Positions 1 to 8,603 of a DNA stretch of 31,135 bases are shown in pieces; positions within the stretch are counted from its first letter, which is position 1; each line of letters begins with the position of its first letter. The stretch lies in assembly GCA_013365365.1 (NCBI GenBank), contig JABVXU010000617.1, forward strand, positions 1 through 31,135, given 5' to 3'. Made by a program: the position numbers and the translations under genes. The stretch is from Cruorifilaria tuberocauda. Lineage: Eukaryota; Nematoda; Chromadorea; Rhabditida; Onchocercidae. The notes under the pieces were generated by a model. It worked only from the letters and a program-made list of their open reading frames with translations, did not search any database and had not been told where the DNA came from.

Positions 1-563
1 AAATAATTTTAGGAATAAGGAATTTCAGGTTGCTTATAAATATTCTTGTTATTAAATCAGGAAAAAATTATTTTATCCGGAATAAATAATATTGAAATTT
101 TCACGGTTCAATCTCCATGATTTGCTTGTTTTTCTCGAATTCCTCGAACTTGAATCACTTGATTATCCTTCTCTAGAACCCGAAAAAAAAAACATTTGAT
201 GAGTAAAAGTCATTCCGGAATTTTTCACTAGTAACCCGGTTGAAGCTTCCGAATTTGCATATTCCGTTTTCTTTCTAATCCCAGAAAAGTTCCGTCTGAC
301 ATTTTATATCATCCAATTATGAAGTATTTAAGTAAAAATTCTTAAATGTTTTTTTTTTGCAAATTATTTTTGTAATTTTTTTTCTTCCTCTCTTTCCCAA
401 ATATTTTTTAATTTATTTTTCATTGTCATTTTACTGGCATTTAAATTTTCATTTCTATCGATGATTAAATTTGAAATTTTAATTATACAGCTTGATTAGA
501 TAGCTTAATTAGCTGAAGAATAAAAACTTTAACTATTACCGATAATGAAAATTGATTGTTGAA

Positions 564-645
564 GTTGACCTGTCTATTTGAAAAATTGTTTGTTGAGCTT
601 GACCTGTCTATTTGAAAGATTGTTAGAGTTGACTTATCTATTTCG
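564..645. repeat. Short tandem repeat, ~30-34 bp unit, 3 copies
   Basis: The motif TTGACCTGTCTATTTGAAA recurs with starts near 564, 598 and 628 (third copy diverged to TTGACTTATCTATTTCGG). It lies in the non-coding sequence upstream of the first visible exon. Confidence 0.7.
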
Positions 646-1340
646 GAATTAAATTTTAATCAAATACTGAAATTTAGAAGAGAAAAATTTTGATGGAATG
701 AAATGCTTTCATTCTGATGATTACAATTGTTGTTTGTTTTTGCTAAAATTCATGCTAATGCTAAATTACAGGGGTCAAATGAGCTGCAGCTTTAAACATA
801 AAGTAATGGTTGGATGAAAATTGAGGAAGGATGATTACATCATCAAGAATTACGGGTCATCATCATTAAGTATATGAGTAGTAGCTTCATGGGTTAATCA
901 GAGATCCTTCTAGTAGTAGAGATTGCAAAAGATGGGGCAAAAGGTCATTAGCTATTCAACATCATTTTAGGCTTTTGGTCAAATCTAATTAGGATTCTGA
1001 AATAAAAGCGCACTGCAATTAGATTTGATTCTCTTGGTAAAATTTGTAAAGTTGCTACAGCTTAAATCAATAGAAATATATCACTTATCAATACAACTAT
1101 ATCAATTTATTTTTTTTTTTGAACTTAAAATCAAAAATGATAATTGAAATTGAAAATAAATTATTTCTGAATTTAAATAAACTGAATTGAAGAATTTCAA
1201 ATAAATAAAATTAAGCTCAAACTGAATTTAATTAAATAATTTCGAATTCAATTTTTTGATAATGTAAGTGAATGAATCAACATAAGCTGGAAAATTTAAC
1301 TGAACAAAGAAATTATTTTTTCTTGACTTGGGAATTTTTT

Positions 1341-1565
1341 CACAATTTTGATTTATAATATTTTTACAATTTTGATTTCGAATTTTTTGCAAGTTTGATT
1401 TCTAATTTTTTTACGATTTTTTTACAATTTTTTACGATCCAATTTCATCAAAATTTTGATTTCTAATTTTCTTGCAATTTCAATTTCCAATTTTTTTGCA
1501 AGTTTGATTTCTAACTTTTTACAATTTTGACTTCCAATTTTTTACAATTTTGATTTTCAATTCTT
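1341..1565. repeat. Degenerate tandem array, ACAATTTTGATTTC-type unit
   Basis: About nine imperfect copies of a roughly 25-bp unit built from (A/G)CAATTTTGATTTC followed by TAATTTTTT are visible in succession. Copies vary in the T-run length. It is simple AT-rich repeat DNA with no coding sign. Confidence 0.65.
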
Positions 1566-1985
1566 TCGATCTCCTTTTTCCGCCTTTTTGTACTTTAATA
1601 CTGAAAAGAGAATTGAAATTAATTTAGATTTCAGTTCTTTTTTTATTCTTCTCTCTTTTATCCATCCTATGATTATATGTAAATTTCTCATTCGTCAAAA
1701 AATAACATTGAATACATTATATAATTATGCTTACAAGTGCAACAGTATTATTTAACTTTACTTAATTTTAGTACAATTTAACTTTAATTAGTGTTCCATC
1801 TAAGAAGAGAGGAATTGAAATGAATTGAAAAGAACTAAAACAATAGGAAATGAAATCAATTTAAAATATTTAAACTTACAAAATAGATATATTCCAATGT
1901 TTTTCTTTTCCGTTATTTATTCATCTATTTAACTTACCTATTTACCTATTTACCTTGTTTATTTACCTATGTGATTTTTTTGCAG

Positions 1986-2154
1986 AACGATGTAATATGG
2001 AATGTGAAAACGGCGGTACGGTAAATACTGATTGCACCTGTCAATGCGCTTACGGTTTTGAGGGAAAAAACTGTGAGGAACTTGCACGACGAAAACTTTT
2101 CACCGATCAGTCATGCGGTATGCATGATGAAGATCAAGGAACAATTTCACTTAG
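1986..2154 (+). CDS. Exon a: EGF-like module and start of CUB
   Basis: The exon follows an acceptor of T-run plus TTGCAG (ends 1985) and stops at a GTTAAC donor (2155). Its first two bases finish a codon begun upstream, so it is an internal exon. The six EGF cysteines are encoded at 1991, 2003, 2033, 2039, 2045 and 2072, with the typical ECENGG and YGFEGKNC elements. The spacing C-x3-C-x9-C-x-C-x-C-x8-C is compact between the third and fifth cysteines, as in EGF modules following nematode astacin domains. After a short linker the first CUB cysteine (2114, in SCG) and the first CUB beta strand (GTISL) appear. An in-frame ATG at 1955 lies before the acceptor in intron sequence and is not used as the start here. 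Confidence 0.85.
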
Positions 2155-5100
2155 GTTAACTTTTTTCGTTACAATTCGAAAAAATGTAAAACATATTTAA
2201 TCTTAAAAAAATAGCTTTTGATCTTTACCTTAACCTTAACCTTAAAAAAGTAATATAATTAATAGTATGAGACGATAAAAAATTTTAATCTTTCTTCGAT
2301 TAAAATTTCAAATACTATTTATAATTTAGATTACAATTTTTATATTATATAATTTATATTATCAGCTTATATTGATAATTTAAATAATATAATAATATAA
2401 TTTATATCATGTAATCCCAAGTATTGTATTGTTTATAATCATATCATATCATATCATATCAGAATCATATCACACATTCATGATCATATCAACATTCATA
2501 ATAATATTGTATCATAATCATATCATAATCATATCAACATTCATAATCATATCATATCATAATCATATCACACATTATAATTATATCATATCATGATCAT
2601 ATCACACATTCATAATAATATCGTATCATAATCATATCATATCATGATCATATTACACATTCATAATCATATCATATCATTTAAAATGTATACAAAAGTT
2701 GGATAAAAATAGCAAAGGCAAGTTTTTCCAGAAAACATTTCAATAAAAAAAATTTCAAACTTGATTCACAGTTAGAGGTGTTCTTTAAATTAAAATTAAA
2801 AAGGTATTAAAAAGATAAAAAATTATTTGTCCATTTTATTTTTTTTAAGAAATTTTAAGAATATTTCAAAAAAAAAGCAATAAAGGGTGTTTTTTAACTT
2901 CAGTAAAAAAATTTAGCAAATTTAATTTTCATGAAAAAAAAAGTAAGAGAAAAAAAACCGATCTAATTGATTATTTACATGTCCCAAGTAATTTAGTCTC
3001 ATTATTATTTCTCATTTCTATTATCAATTTATTCTTATCATCTTATTATCAATTTAATCTTATCATCATCCTATTATCAATTTAATCTTATTACCATTTC
3101 TCATTTCTGTTATCAATTTAATCTTATCATCATCTTATTATCAATTTAATATTATTATCATTTCTTATTACTATTATCAATTTAATCTTATTATCATTTC
3201 TTATTACTATTATCAATTTAATCTTATCATCTTATTATCAATTTAATCTTATCATCATTCTATTATCAATTTAATCTTATTATCATTTCTCATTACTATT
3301 ATCAATTTAATCTTATCATCATCTTATTATCAATTTAATCTTCTTATCATTTCTTATATATCCCAAGCAATTTAATCTTACTATCATAGAATTAAAATCA
3401 TTCAACTGAAAAAATTTACAAATAAAATGACGAAGATAATGATTAAATTAAATTATTCCTGATAACTTCCGTTCAACCGAAAAAATAGTAAAAATTGAGT
3501 TTGTAAAAAAACCTGAAATAATATTTGCAGCACATATCCGGAAGCTCGAACCGGTGCAACATTCTGTCAATGGTTGATAAAAAGTAAATTGGGCAAGACG
3601 ATCGAATTTTACATTAAAGATCTAGATTTGGATGATGATAACGTTCCACCGGATCAACCATGCAATGATATCCTTTACATTTGGGGCACTAAAAATATCG
3701 CTAATCCGTAAGTTTTTTTCCTAAAAACTCTTTTTTCGAAAGTAAGTAATATTTAGAAAAGTAATAATTTTAGGATTCTATGCGTTACGAGAGATAAACT
3801 CATTGGCGTACGTTTCGAAAGTGATTCCGATTGGTTACTGGTAGAATTACGGACAAATCCGTGGTCGGAACGATCACATCGTGGCCCACGAATTAAATAT
3901 CGTCAAATTGATACACCTTATCAGAGATGTATAAAGTTTTACTTATATCATTACTTATAATGATTTTTAGTTATATTAATATTTATAGTGATTTTTATTT
4001 ATAATAATATCGTGATTTTTATTTATGTTATTGTTTACAGTGATTTTTATTTACATTATTACTTATAATGATTTTTATATATATTATTATTTACAAAGAT
4101 TTTTATTTACAGTATTATTTATAATAAATTTTATTATTATTAATATTATCGTGATTTTTATTTACATTATTACTTATAATGATTTTTTATATATATTATT
4201 ATTTACAAAGATTTTTATTTACAGTATTATTTATAATAACTTTTATTTACATTAATATTATCGTGATTTTTATTTACATTATTTTTTTACAAAGATCTTT
4301 ATTTATATTATTATTTACAATGATTTTTATTTACGTTATTATTTACAGTGGTTTTTATTTACATTATTACTTATGATGATATTTATTTACATTATTATTT
4401 ATAATGATTTTTATTTACGATGATTTTTACTTAGGTTCCTTTCTCTGCCTTCTTTTGCTTTTTTCAAATTCCAATTTTCATTTTTATTTTGAAATTTAAA
4501 TTTGCAAGAATCGACATTCTTTCGATAATAATATAAGATAATAAATATACTTAAGAAATAACTTACATTTTTAATCTTTATTATCAATCCATATTATCAT
4601 TTTAACTTTATCAATGATTCAATTAATATACATTAATGATTTAATCATTTATTAATTGTATAAAATCATTTAATATATAACTTTCTTTAATTATTAAATA
4701 AATATATATTGATAATTTAATAAATTTACTTATTTTTATCAGTAATTAAACCAATCAATATAGCGATAATTAACAATTCAATAGAAATATTTAATTAGTA
4801 GAAGTAAATTAATTAAAGTACAATTATTATCAATTTTATCAATTATTAATCAATTTAAATCATCAATTTCAATTATTATCAATTCTATTAATTAATTTCT
4901 ATTTTAGTTTATTAGTTCTAATTAATTCTATCTTCAATTATTCTCTTTAGGATGCCAAAAATTCCTAGGATCAATTCCTATAAATGATGAGAGATAATGA
5001 AAACTGATAACTCCTACAGTATGATTACAATAAAAATTAACTTAAAAAAGTTTTTGATACCATAAATTTTTGATAACTCAAATTGAAGATAGTAATTAAT

Positions 5101-5554
5101 GATACTGTATATTTCTCAAATCTTAAATATCGTAAATATCAGTGACGTCAAATATCGTTATTATACTTTAAGCTCTCTCATAATATTATATGCAGCAAAG
5201 TAGCCTGAGTTTTAACGTAATTAACGTAACTTTAACGTAACTTTTAACGTAAATAACGTTACCTTAACGTAATCTTTTAACGTAATTAACGTACCTTAAC
5301 CTAACTCTTTTATGTAACCTTTAATTAACGTAACAATAAAAACCTTTCAACTAAACGTTAAACTTACGTAAGTTTGCGTAAGTTTAACGTTTAGCTGAAA
5401 GGTCTTTATTGCAAGTTATAATAAGTTACTTTATGAATAAAATTACGAAAAATTTTCAGCTTTACAAACTTTCACAACCGATGTGATACCGTCAAATGCT
5501 GCCAATGATATCTCGATATTTACTCTCTTACTACTGCTTACGATTATCAGATGA
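1986..5554 (+). CDS. EGF-like/CUB domain extracellular protein, 3' part of gene (4 exons, 5' end outside window)
   Basis: Joining 1986-2154, 3531-3707, 3774-3928 and 5460-5554 keeps one open frame across three introns, with split codons that match at every junction (AG|C, CC|G, T|CT). The product shows about 197 residues: an EGF-like module, a CUB domain, a basic linker (NPWSERSHRGPRIKYRQ) and a C-terminus ending in a short hydrophobic run and one Arg. All recognised modules are extracellular and disulfide-bonded, so the protein should be secreted or anchored at the outer cell surface. In nematodes an EGF-CUB pair often follows the catalytic domain of astacin (M12A, NAS) metalloproteases, which would lie upstream here, but no HExxHxxGxxH zinc motif is in the window. 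Other secreted EGF-CUB proteins remain possible. Coding sequence is visibly less AT-rich than the surroundings. No start codon is visible. Confidence 0.82.
2435..2680. repeat. ATCAT pentanucleotide array with longer subrepeats
   Basis: Runs of ATATCATATCAT are interrupted by CACACATTCATAATCAT, giving both a 5-bp period and a longer irregular unit of about 35-45 bp. The array sits inside intron 1 (2155-3530) of the EGF/CUB gene. Confidence 0.85.
3001..3360. repeat. TTATTATCAATTTAATC tandem array in intron 1
   Basis: About fifteen copies of TATTATCAATTTAATCTTA alternate with ATCATC or ATCATTTCTCATTAC spacers. The array is bracketed by two near-identical 18-bp sequences, TCCCAAG(T/C)AATTTA(G/A)TCT, at 2982-2999 and 3361-3378. 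Confidence 0.85.
3531..3707 (+). CDS. Exon b: central CUB domain
   Basis: The acceptor is ATATTTGCAG (ends 3530) and the donor is GTAAGT (3708). The encoded segment begins TYPEARTGATFCQW, which matches the CUB hallmark of YP, then a cysteine and W, with the second CUB cysteine at 3565. An acidic stretch (KDLDLDDDN) follows. The third CUB cysteine (3661) sits in PCNDILYIWG, matching the CUB pattern C-x-D-x-L-x-I. A run of Asp and Asn in this region is reminiscent of the calcium site of many CUB domains, but I cannot assign individual ligands from sequence alone. Open reading and acceptable codon use over 177 bases in very AT-rich DNA make this a strong exon. Confidence 0.87.
3774..3928 (+). 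CDS. Exon c: end of CUB domain and basic linker
   Basis: A 66-base intron ending in AATTTTAG precedes this exon. The fourth CUB cysteine is encoded at 3781 (ILCVTR), followed by the closing CUB strands (GVRFESDSDWLLVEL), where FESDSD corresponds to the conserved F-x-S-D of CUB domains. A basic, probably flexible segment follows (NPWSERSHRGPRIKYRQ). I place the donor at GTATAA (3929) because it leaves phase 1, which is exactly what exon d needs. Without splicing the frame would run ten more codons of AT-rich sequence to TAA at 3958-3960, so a retained-intron form is possible. Confidence 0.83.
3938..4436. repeat. GATTTTTATTTACATTATT array with ~111-bp higher-order unit (intron 3)
   Basis: A basic unit of about 28 bp (TGATTTTTATTTACATTATT followed by ACTTATAA) repeats throughout. 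A larger block beginning at 4041 recurs at 4152 and partly at 4264, giving a higher-order period of about 111 bp. The open frames crossing it are Tyr/Ile/Phe-rich translations of the repeat and are not genes. Confidence 0.85.
5211..5335. repeat. AACGTAA motif cluster
   Basis: TTAACGTAA or close variants (AACGTAATT, AACGTAACT, AACGTTACC) occur about ten times with irregular spacing of 8-20 bases. The cluster lies at the 3' end of intron 3 and runs directly into the hairpin at 5334-5411, which carries the related AACGTTAA. Confidence 0.75.
5334..5411. repeat. Near-perfect inverted repeat, 35-bp arms, 8-nt loop
   Basis: The arms 5334-5368 and 5377-5411 are reverse complements except at two positions, separated by 8 bases. 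It lies 48 bases before the exon d acceptor, inside intron 3. Both mismatches are A opposite C on the + strand. In RNA from the minus strand they become G-U wobbles, so only the minus transcript would be fully paired. It could be a small fold-back element (MITE remnant) or an RNA hairpin of precursor-microRNA size. Confidence 0.8.
5460..5554 (+). CDS. Exon d: terminal exon with GPI-signal-like tail
   Basis: The acceptor is AAAATTTTCAG (ends 5459) and the stop is TGA at 5552-5554. The phase fits the 3928 donor: one base there and CT here make a Ser codon. The 30 encoded residues start with a Thr-rich stretch (LQTFTTDVIP), then small residues SNAAND, then the hydrophobic run ISIFTLLLLLTII and a final Arg. 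Small residues before a short hydrophobic C-terminus that ends the protein are the hallmark of a GPI-attachment signal. The run is short for a transmembrane helix. The other two frames stop early in this stretch. The join spans a 1.5 kb intron and has no homology support here, so it is less certain than the CUB exons. Confidence 0.68.
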
Positions 5555-5562
5555 TATGATAA

Positions 5563-5568
5563 AATAAA
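5563..5568 (+). promoter_or_regulatory. Polyadenylation signal AATAAA
   Basis: A canonical AATAAA lies 8 bases after the TGA of exon d. Nematode 3' UTRs are commonly short and cleavage occurs about 10-20 bases after this hexamer, which would end the transcript near 5580-5590. The hexamer is frequent by chance in such AT-rich DNA, so position relative to the stop is the main support. Confidence 0.55.
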
Positions 5569-5787
5569 GCGATTTATTATCAGTTATTCAATATGCGCTA
5601 AATGTCACTTTGCTTTTTATCAATTCATCAATTTCAACTTTTTTATCAAATTTCTTATCAATCCTTATCAAATTCTCTTTTCCCATTCTTATCAATGTTT
5701 TGTCTCTTTCTCTTTTTTTTTTTTTTTTGATATTTCTTATCATCACAAATAGAAGGAATACAATTTTTTGAATTACTTAATGTTCAG

Positions 5788-5892
5788 GCACTTCTAACAA
5801 TCAATTCAAATGAGGCCAAGGATAAGTTATTGAATGGTCCATACGTGCAAAGTATTGTGCCATATCTGAATGAATCAGGAGTAGGATGCTAA
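5788..5892 (+). other. Possible small exon or alternative 3' end (unproven)
   Basis: After TTAATGTTCAG the sequence is open for 34 codons to TAA at 5890 and is clearly less AT-rich than its surroundings. The peptide has a protein-like composition (includes KDKLLNGPYVQSIVPYLNE). The frame is phase 0, so it does not continue the phase-1 end of exon c. Splicing from exon c would give only eight codons before a TGA. The minus strand is also open for much of this length. I do not recognise the peptide. Confidence 0.2.
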
Positions 5893-5899
5893 ATGAACA

Positions 5900-6590
5900 T
5901 TTATAGATAGGCCAAGAGTGAATGACATATTTGGCTGAGCCAAGAAAGCAGAGACAATATCATTGGAAGTGAAAAGTTAATATGTTGGAATTGGCCAAAA
6001 TTAAATCAAACATGAAAGCTTTTCGAATAATTTCCATTACTGAATGATATTTCGATTATTTGGCTTTATTAGATTTCGTTATTTGTGAAATATAATTGAA
6101 TTGTGAAATAAAATTTAAGATGAAATATGCAAATTTAAATGCTTAGTATAAAAAAAAACAACGTGTACAAGTATTGCAAATAAAAGTCTTCCAAACTTTT
6201 TTAAGTAAAAAATGGTTTAATTTAAATCAGTTCAGAAATGTATCAACCTGATAATGAGGCTTAAAAGATTGAGAAAGTAATACTTAAATCAAACTGAATA
6301 ATTTTAATAAATTAACTTTGTTTAGAATAATTTAAAAGCAATTAAATTGTAGTAATAAAATATTTTATATTCCAATATATTCATTTTAATTATTTACAAA
6401 AAAAAATTTCTAATTCAATAATTTGCCAACTTTTTTTTTTTGTATGCAAGCTTATTTTTAGAGTTTTGCTTTTTGTCGTTTAAAAGAGAAGAATAGGAAG
6501 AGCTTATTTTTAAAAGTTCTGTATTTTAAAGTAATAATTGATTTATTCATTTAGTATTCCGATTTATCCTATTCCCGATCGATCTCTCTT
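5900..6590. other. Non-coding AT-rich stretch
   Basis: I see no gene or ordered repeat. The first 120 bases continue the slightly less AT-rich island of 5788-5892; the remainder is A- and T-runs. Confidence 0.5.
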
Positions 6591-6594
6591 TTTT

Positions 6595-7165
6595 CGATTA
6601 AATTTAAATTCACTTTTTATATTATTGCAATTTTTTTTCTTTTTTGATTAAAATTTGAATTCACTTGTAAAACTATTCCAAAGCTTTTTATTTCTATTGA
6701 GATTTGATTTCAACTTTTAAACTATTCCAAAATTTATCCTTTTCTAACTGAAATTTGAATTGACTTTTAAAGCATTCCAATTCTTTCCATTTTTGATTTA
6801 AATTGCAATTCATTTTATACACTATTCCAATTCTTTCCTTTTTTGATTGAAATTTAAATTCACTTTTTAAATTATTCCAAAATTCTTTTCTTTTTTGATT
6901 AAAATTTAAATTCACTTTTTAAATTATTCCAAAATTCCTTCCATTTTTGATTTAAATTGCAATTCATTTTATACACTATTCCAATTCTTTCCTTTTTTGA
7001 TTAAAATTTAAATCCACTTTTAAAACTATCCAGAAATTCTTTCCTTTTTTGATTAAAATTTGAATTCACTTTTTAAATTATTCCAAGATTCTTTTCTTTT
7101 TTGATTAAAATTAAAACTCATTTTTTAAATAATTTCGAAATCCTTTCAAATCACTTTCTATTTAT
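6595..7165. repeat. ~50-bp tandem array, about 11 copies
   Basis: The anchor ATTCCA recurs at 6675, 6723, 6774, 6824, 6874, 6926, 6978 and about 7079, with a CTATCCAG variant near 7027, giving a period of 48-52 bp. Each unit reads approximately TTTTTGATTAAAATTTGAA, then TTCACTTTTTAAATTATTCC. A variant unit with TTGCAATTCATTTTATACAC appears twice (about 6800 and 6955), suggesting duplication of multi-unit blocks. A 73-codon minus-strand frame (6694-6915) is simply this array read as 17-residue repeats. Confidence 0.85.
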
Positions 7166-8260
7166 TCGTATGATATTCCGATTTATCTAATCGTATTTCA
7201 AAAATATATTTCTTTTTTGAATTAAAATTACAATTTCTCTTTTTGTTTTGCTATTGCAAATGAAAGTACCATTCTTTTATAAGAATGAAATTTCATCAAA
7301 TTTTATTGAGTATAGTTTTTGGTGGAAAATTTTAGGATTTTCAGATGAGTATTTGATAGGAAAATGCATTTTTGTTGAAGAATGAACAAAGGATAATTTT
7401 GATTCTTTCCCACACAATGAATTCTTACTTTCTGAAATTTATGATTTCCGAAAATCATGAATTTCAGAAATGATAATGGAAAATTAGAGGAACAGACGAG
7501 GGAAGAAAAAAAACGATGAAAATAAATATCCGGAAATCAAAATTTTATGCACTTTTCGATTTTAATTTCAATAAGATTATGAAATGATTTTTAACTTGCA
7601 AAGGAAACTTAAGTTAAAAAGGTTAATTTTAAAGCGCATATGATGAAATTATTTTAGTATATGTAAAGGTAAATGTTGCAAATTTATCAAATAATATAAT
7701 TTAGTTATGCAAACTATAAATATGTAAATTTTAAAATGAATTAAAATTTGTAATAATTAAGCATGAATCAATGAGAAGTAAGAAAAAACATGAAATTGCT
7801 GAAAATTTAAAAATTATAAATTAAAAAACTTAAATTAAAAAACTGTAAAATTGAAAAACTTCTGGAAGAAAGTATTTTGAAATGAATTACTATTACAAAC
7901 AATTAATTAAAAAGTATTTAAAAATGCATGAAATGTGTAAAAGTAAGTAAAAGTATGATTACTATGATAATGAATAATTGTTAATTAAAATTATCAAACT
8001 TTTGAAGAAGTTGAATAAAATTTCTACAACTAATTTAAATTAATTATATTCAGAAGGTAAATGAAAATTGAAATAATTTAAACAATTCAAGTATTCAAAT
8101 AATCAAGTAATCAAATAATAAGCAATTCGAGTAATCAAATAATAAATAATTCAAGTATGAATTAAAATAATTATAACTTCGTAACGTTCCGGTAATTCTT
8201 GAATTTAGAATTTTGCTATCAACATTTAATTAATAGGTAAACGATAACATATAAACTTAC
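7166..8260. other. Non-coding AT-rich stretch
   Basis: No credible open frame on either strand. It contains only weak local repetition, such as AAGTAATCAAATAATAA variants at about 8090-8160. Confidence 0.5.
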
Positions 8261-8264
8261 AATC

Positions 8265-8297
8265 TGCATGCATGTGCGTGCATGCGCATGTGCACGT
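8265..8297. other. 33-bp perfect alternating purine-pyrimidine run
   Basis: Every base from 8265 to 8297 alternates pyrimidine and purine, made mostly of TGCATG, TGCG and CATGCGCATG blocks. Such runs rich in CG, CA and TG steps are the classical substrate for left-handed Z-DNA. The surrounding DNA is plain AT-rich sequence. Confidence 0.75.
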
Positions 8298-8537
8298 TTT
8301 GTTCATGGAAAATACTTTTTCACGCAACTTTCAGTCAACTTTCCAGTACTTTATGTAATTTTTACGCTTCCGTTAGTTGCATTAATCCATCTATTGTATG
8401 CATGTTAAACTGTATACATTAGTAGCATACGTATAAGTGTTTACGAGGATATATACGTGTACTCATACGTGTACACACGGGTGTTTTGTATTGAACACAA
8501 ACATGAATAAATTTATGCATAAATTAATTTAAGCTAT

Positions 8538-8603
8538 GGAAACGTGAAAAATCATCCCAAGTAACATTAAGTTACTTGGAATTGACGTGAAAAAGCGTTT
8601 CCG
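8538..8603. repeat. Nested inverted repeat
   Basis: CCAAGTAAC (8557-8565) and GTTACTTGG (8571-8579) form a perfect 9-bp stem with a 5-base loop. Outside it GGAAACG (about 8538) faces CGTTTCC (about 8597), and a direct repeat of ACGTGAAAAA lies in each flank. The structure may be chance or a small fold-back element. Confidence 0.5.

Larger units (their letters stand above)
1..1985. other. Non-coding, probably intron of the EGF/CUB gene
   Basis: No exon could be recognised on either strand. Because the exon at 1986 starts inside a codon, this stretch is most likely intron. It holds the three-copy repeat at 564-645, a less AT-rich island at about 770-1075 whose frames all close quickly, and the ACAATTTTGATTT array at 1341-1565. 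Short ATTCCGG-type motifs occur near 70, 215 and 255. Confidence 0.55.

Noticed and set aside
100..125. GGTTCAATCTCC as a tRNA T-loop
   Set aside because: The flanking bases do not pair to form a T stem and no acceptor or anticodon arm can be drawn around it. No other tRNA-like signal was found.
1955..1985. In-frame ATG upstream of the EGF exon as a start codon
   Set aside because: It lies in T-rich sequence before a good TTGCAG acceptor, and the EGF module would lack the rest of the protein and a signal peptide; an internal exon is far likelier.
2228..2245. CCTTAACCTTAACCTTAA as telomeric repeat
   Set aside because: Only three units, and the nematode telomere unit is TTAGGC, not TTAACC/TTAAGG.
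2435..3360. Possible CRISPR-like repeat/spacer arrangement
   Set aside because: The repeats are short, degenerate and AT-rich, the intervals are not unique spacers, and the context is a eukaryotic intron.
4025..4376. Two overlapping + strand open frames rich in Tyr, Ile and Phe
   Set aside because: They are readings of the GATTTTTATTTACATTATT array in intron 3; the repeat explains their length and composition.
6694..6915. 73-codon minus-strand frame with a 17-residue repeat
   Set aside because: It is the 50-52-bp array translated; unit lengths are not consistently multiples of three, so the frame is not maintained along the array.
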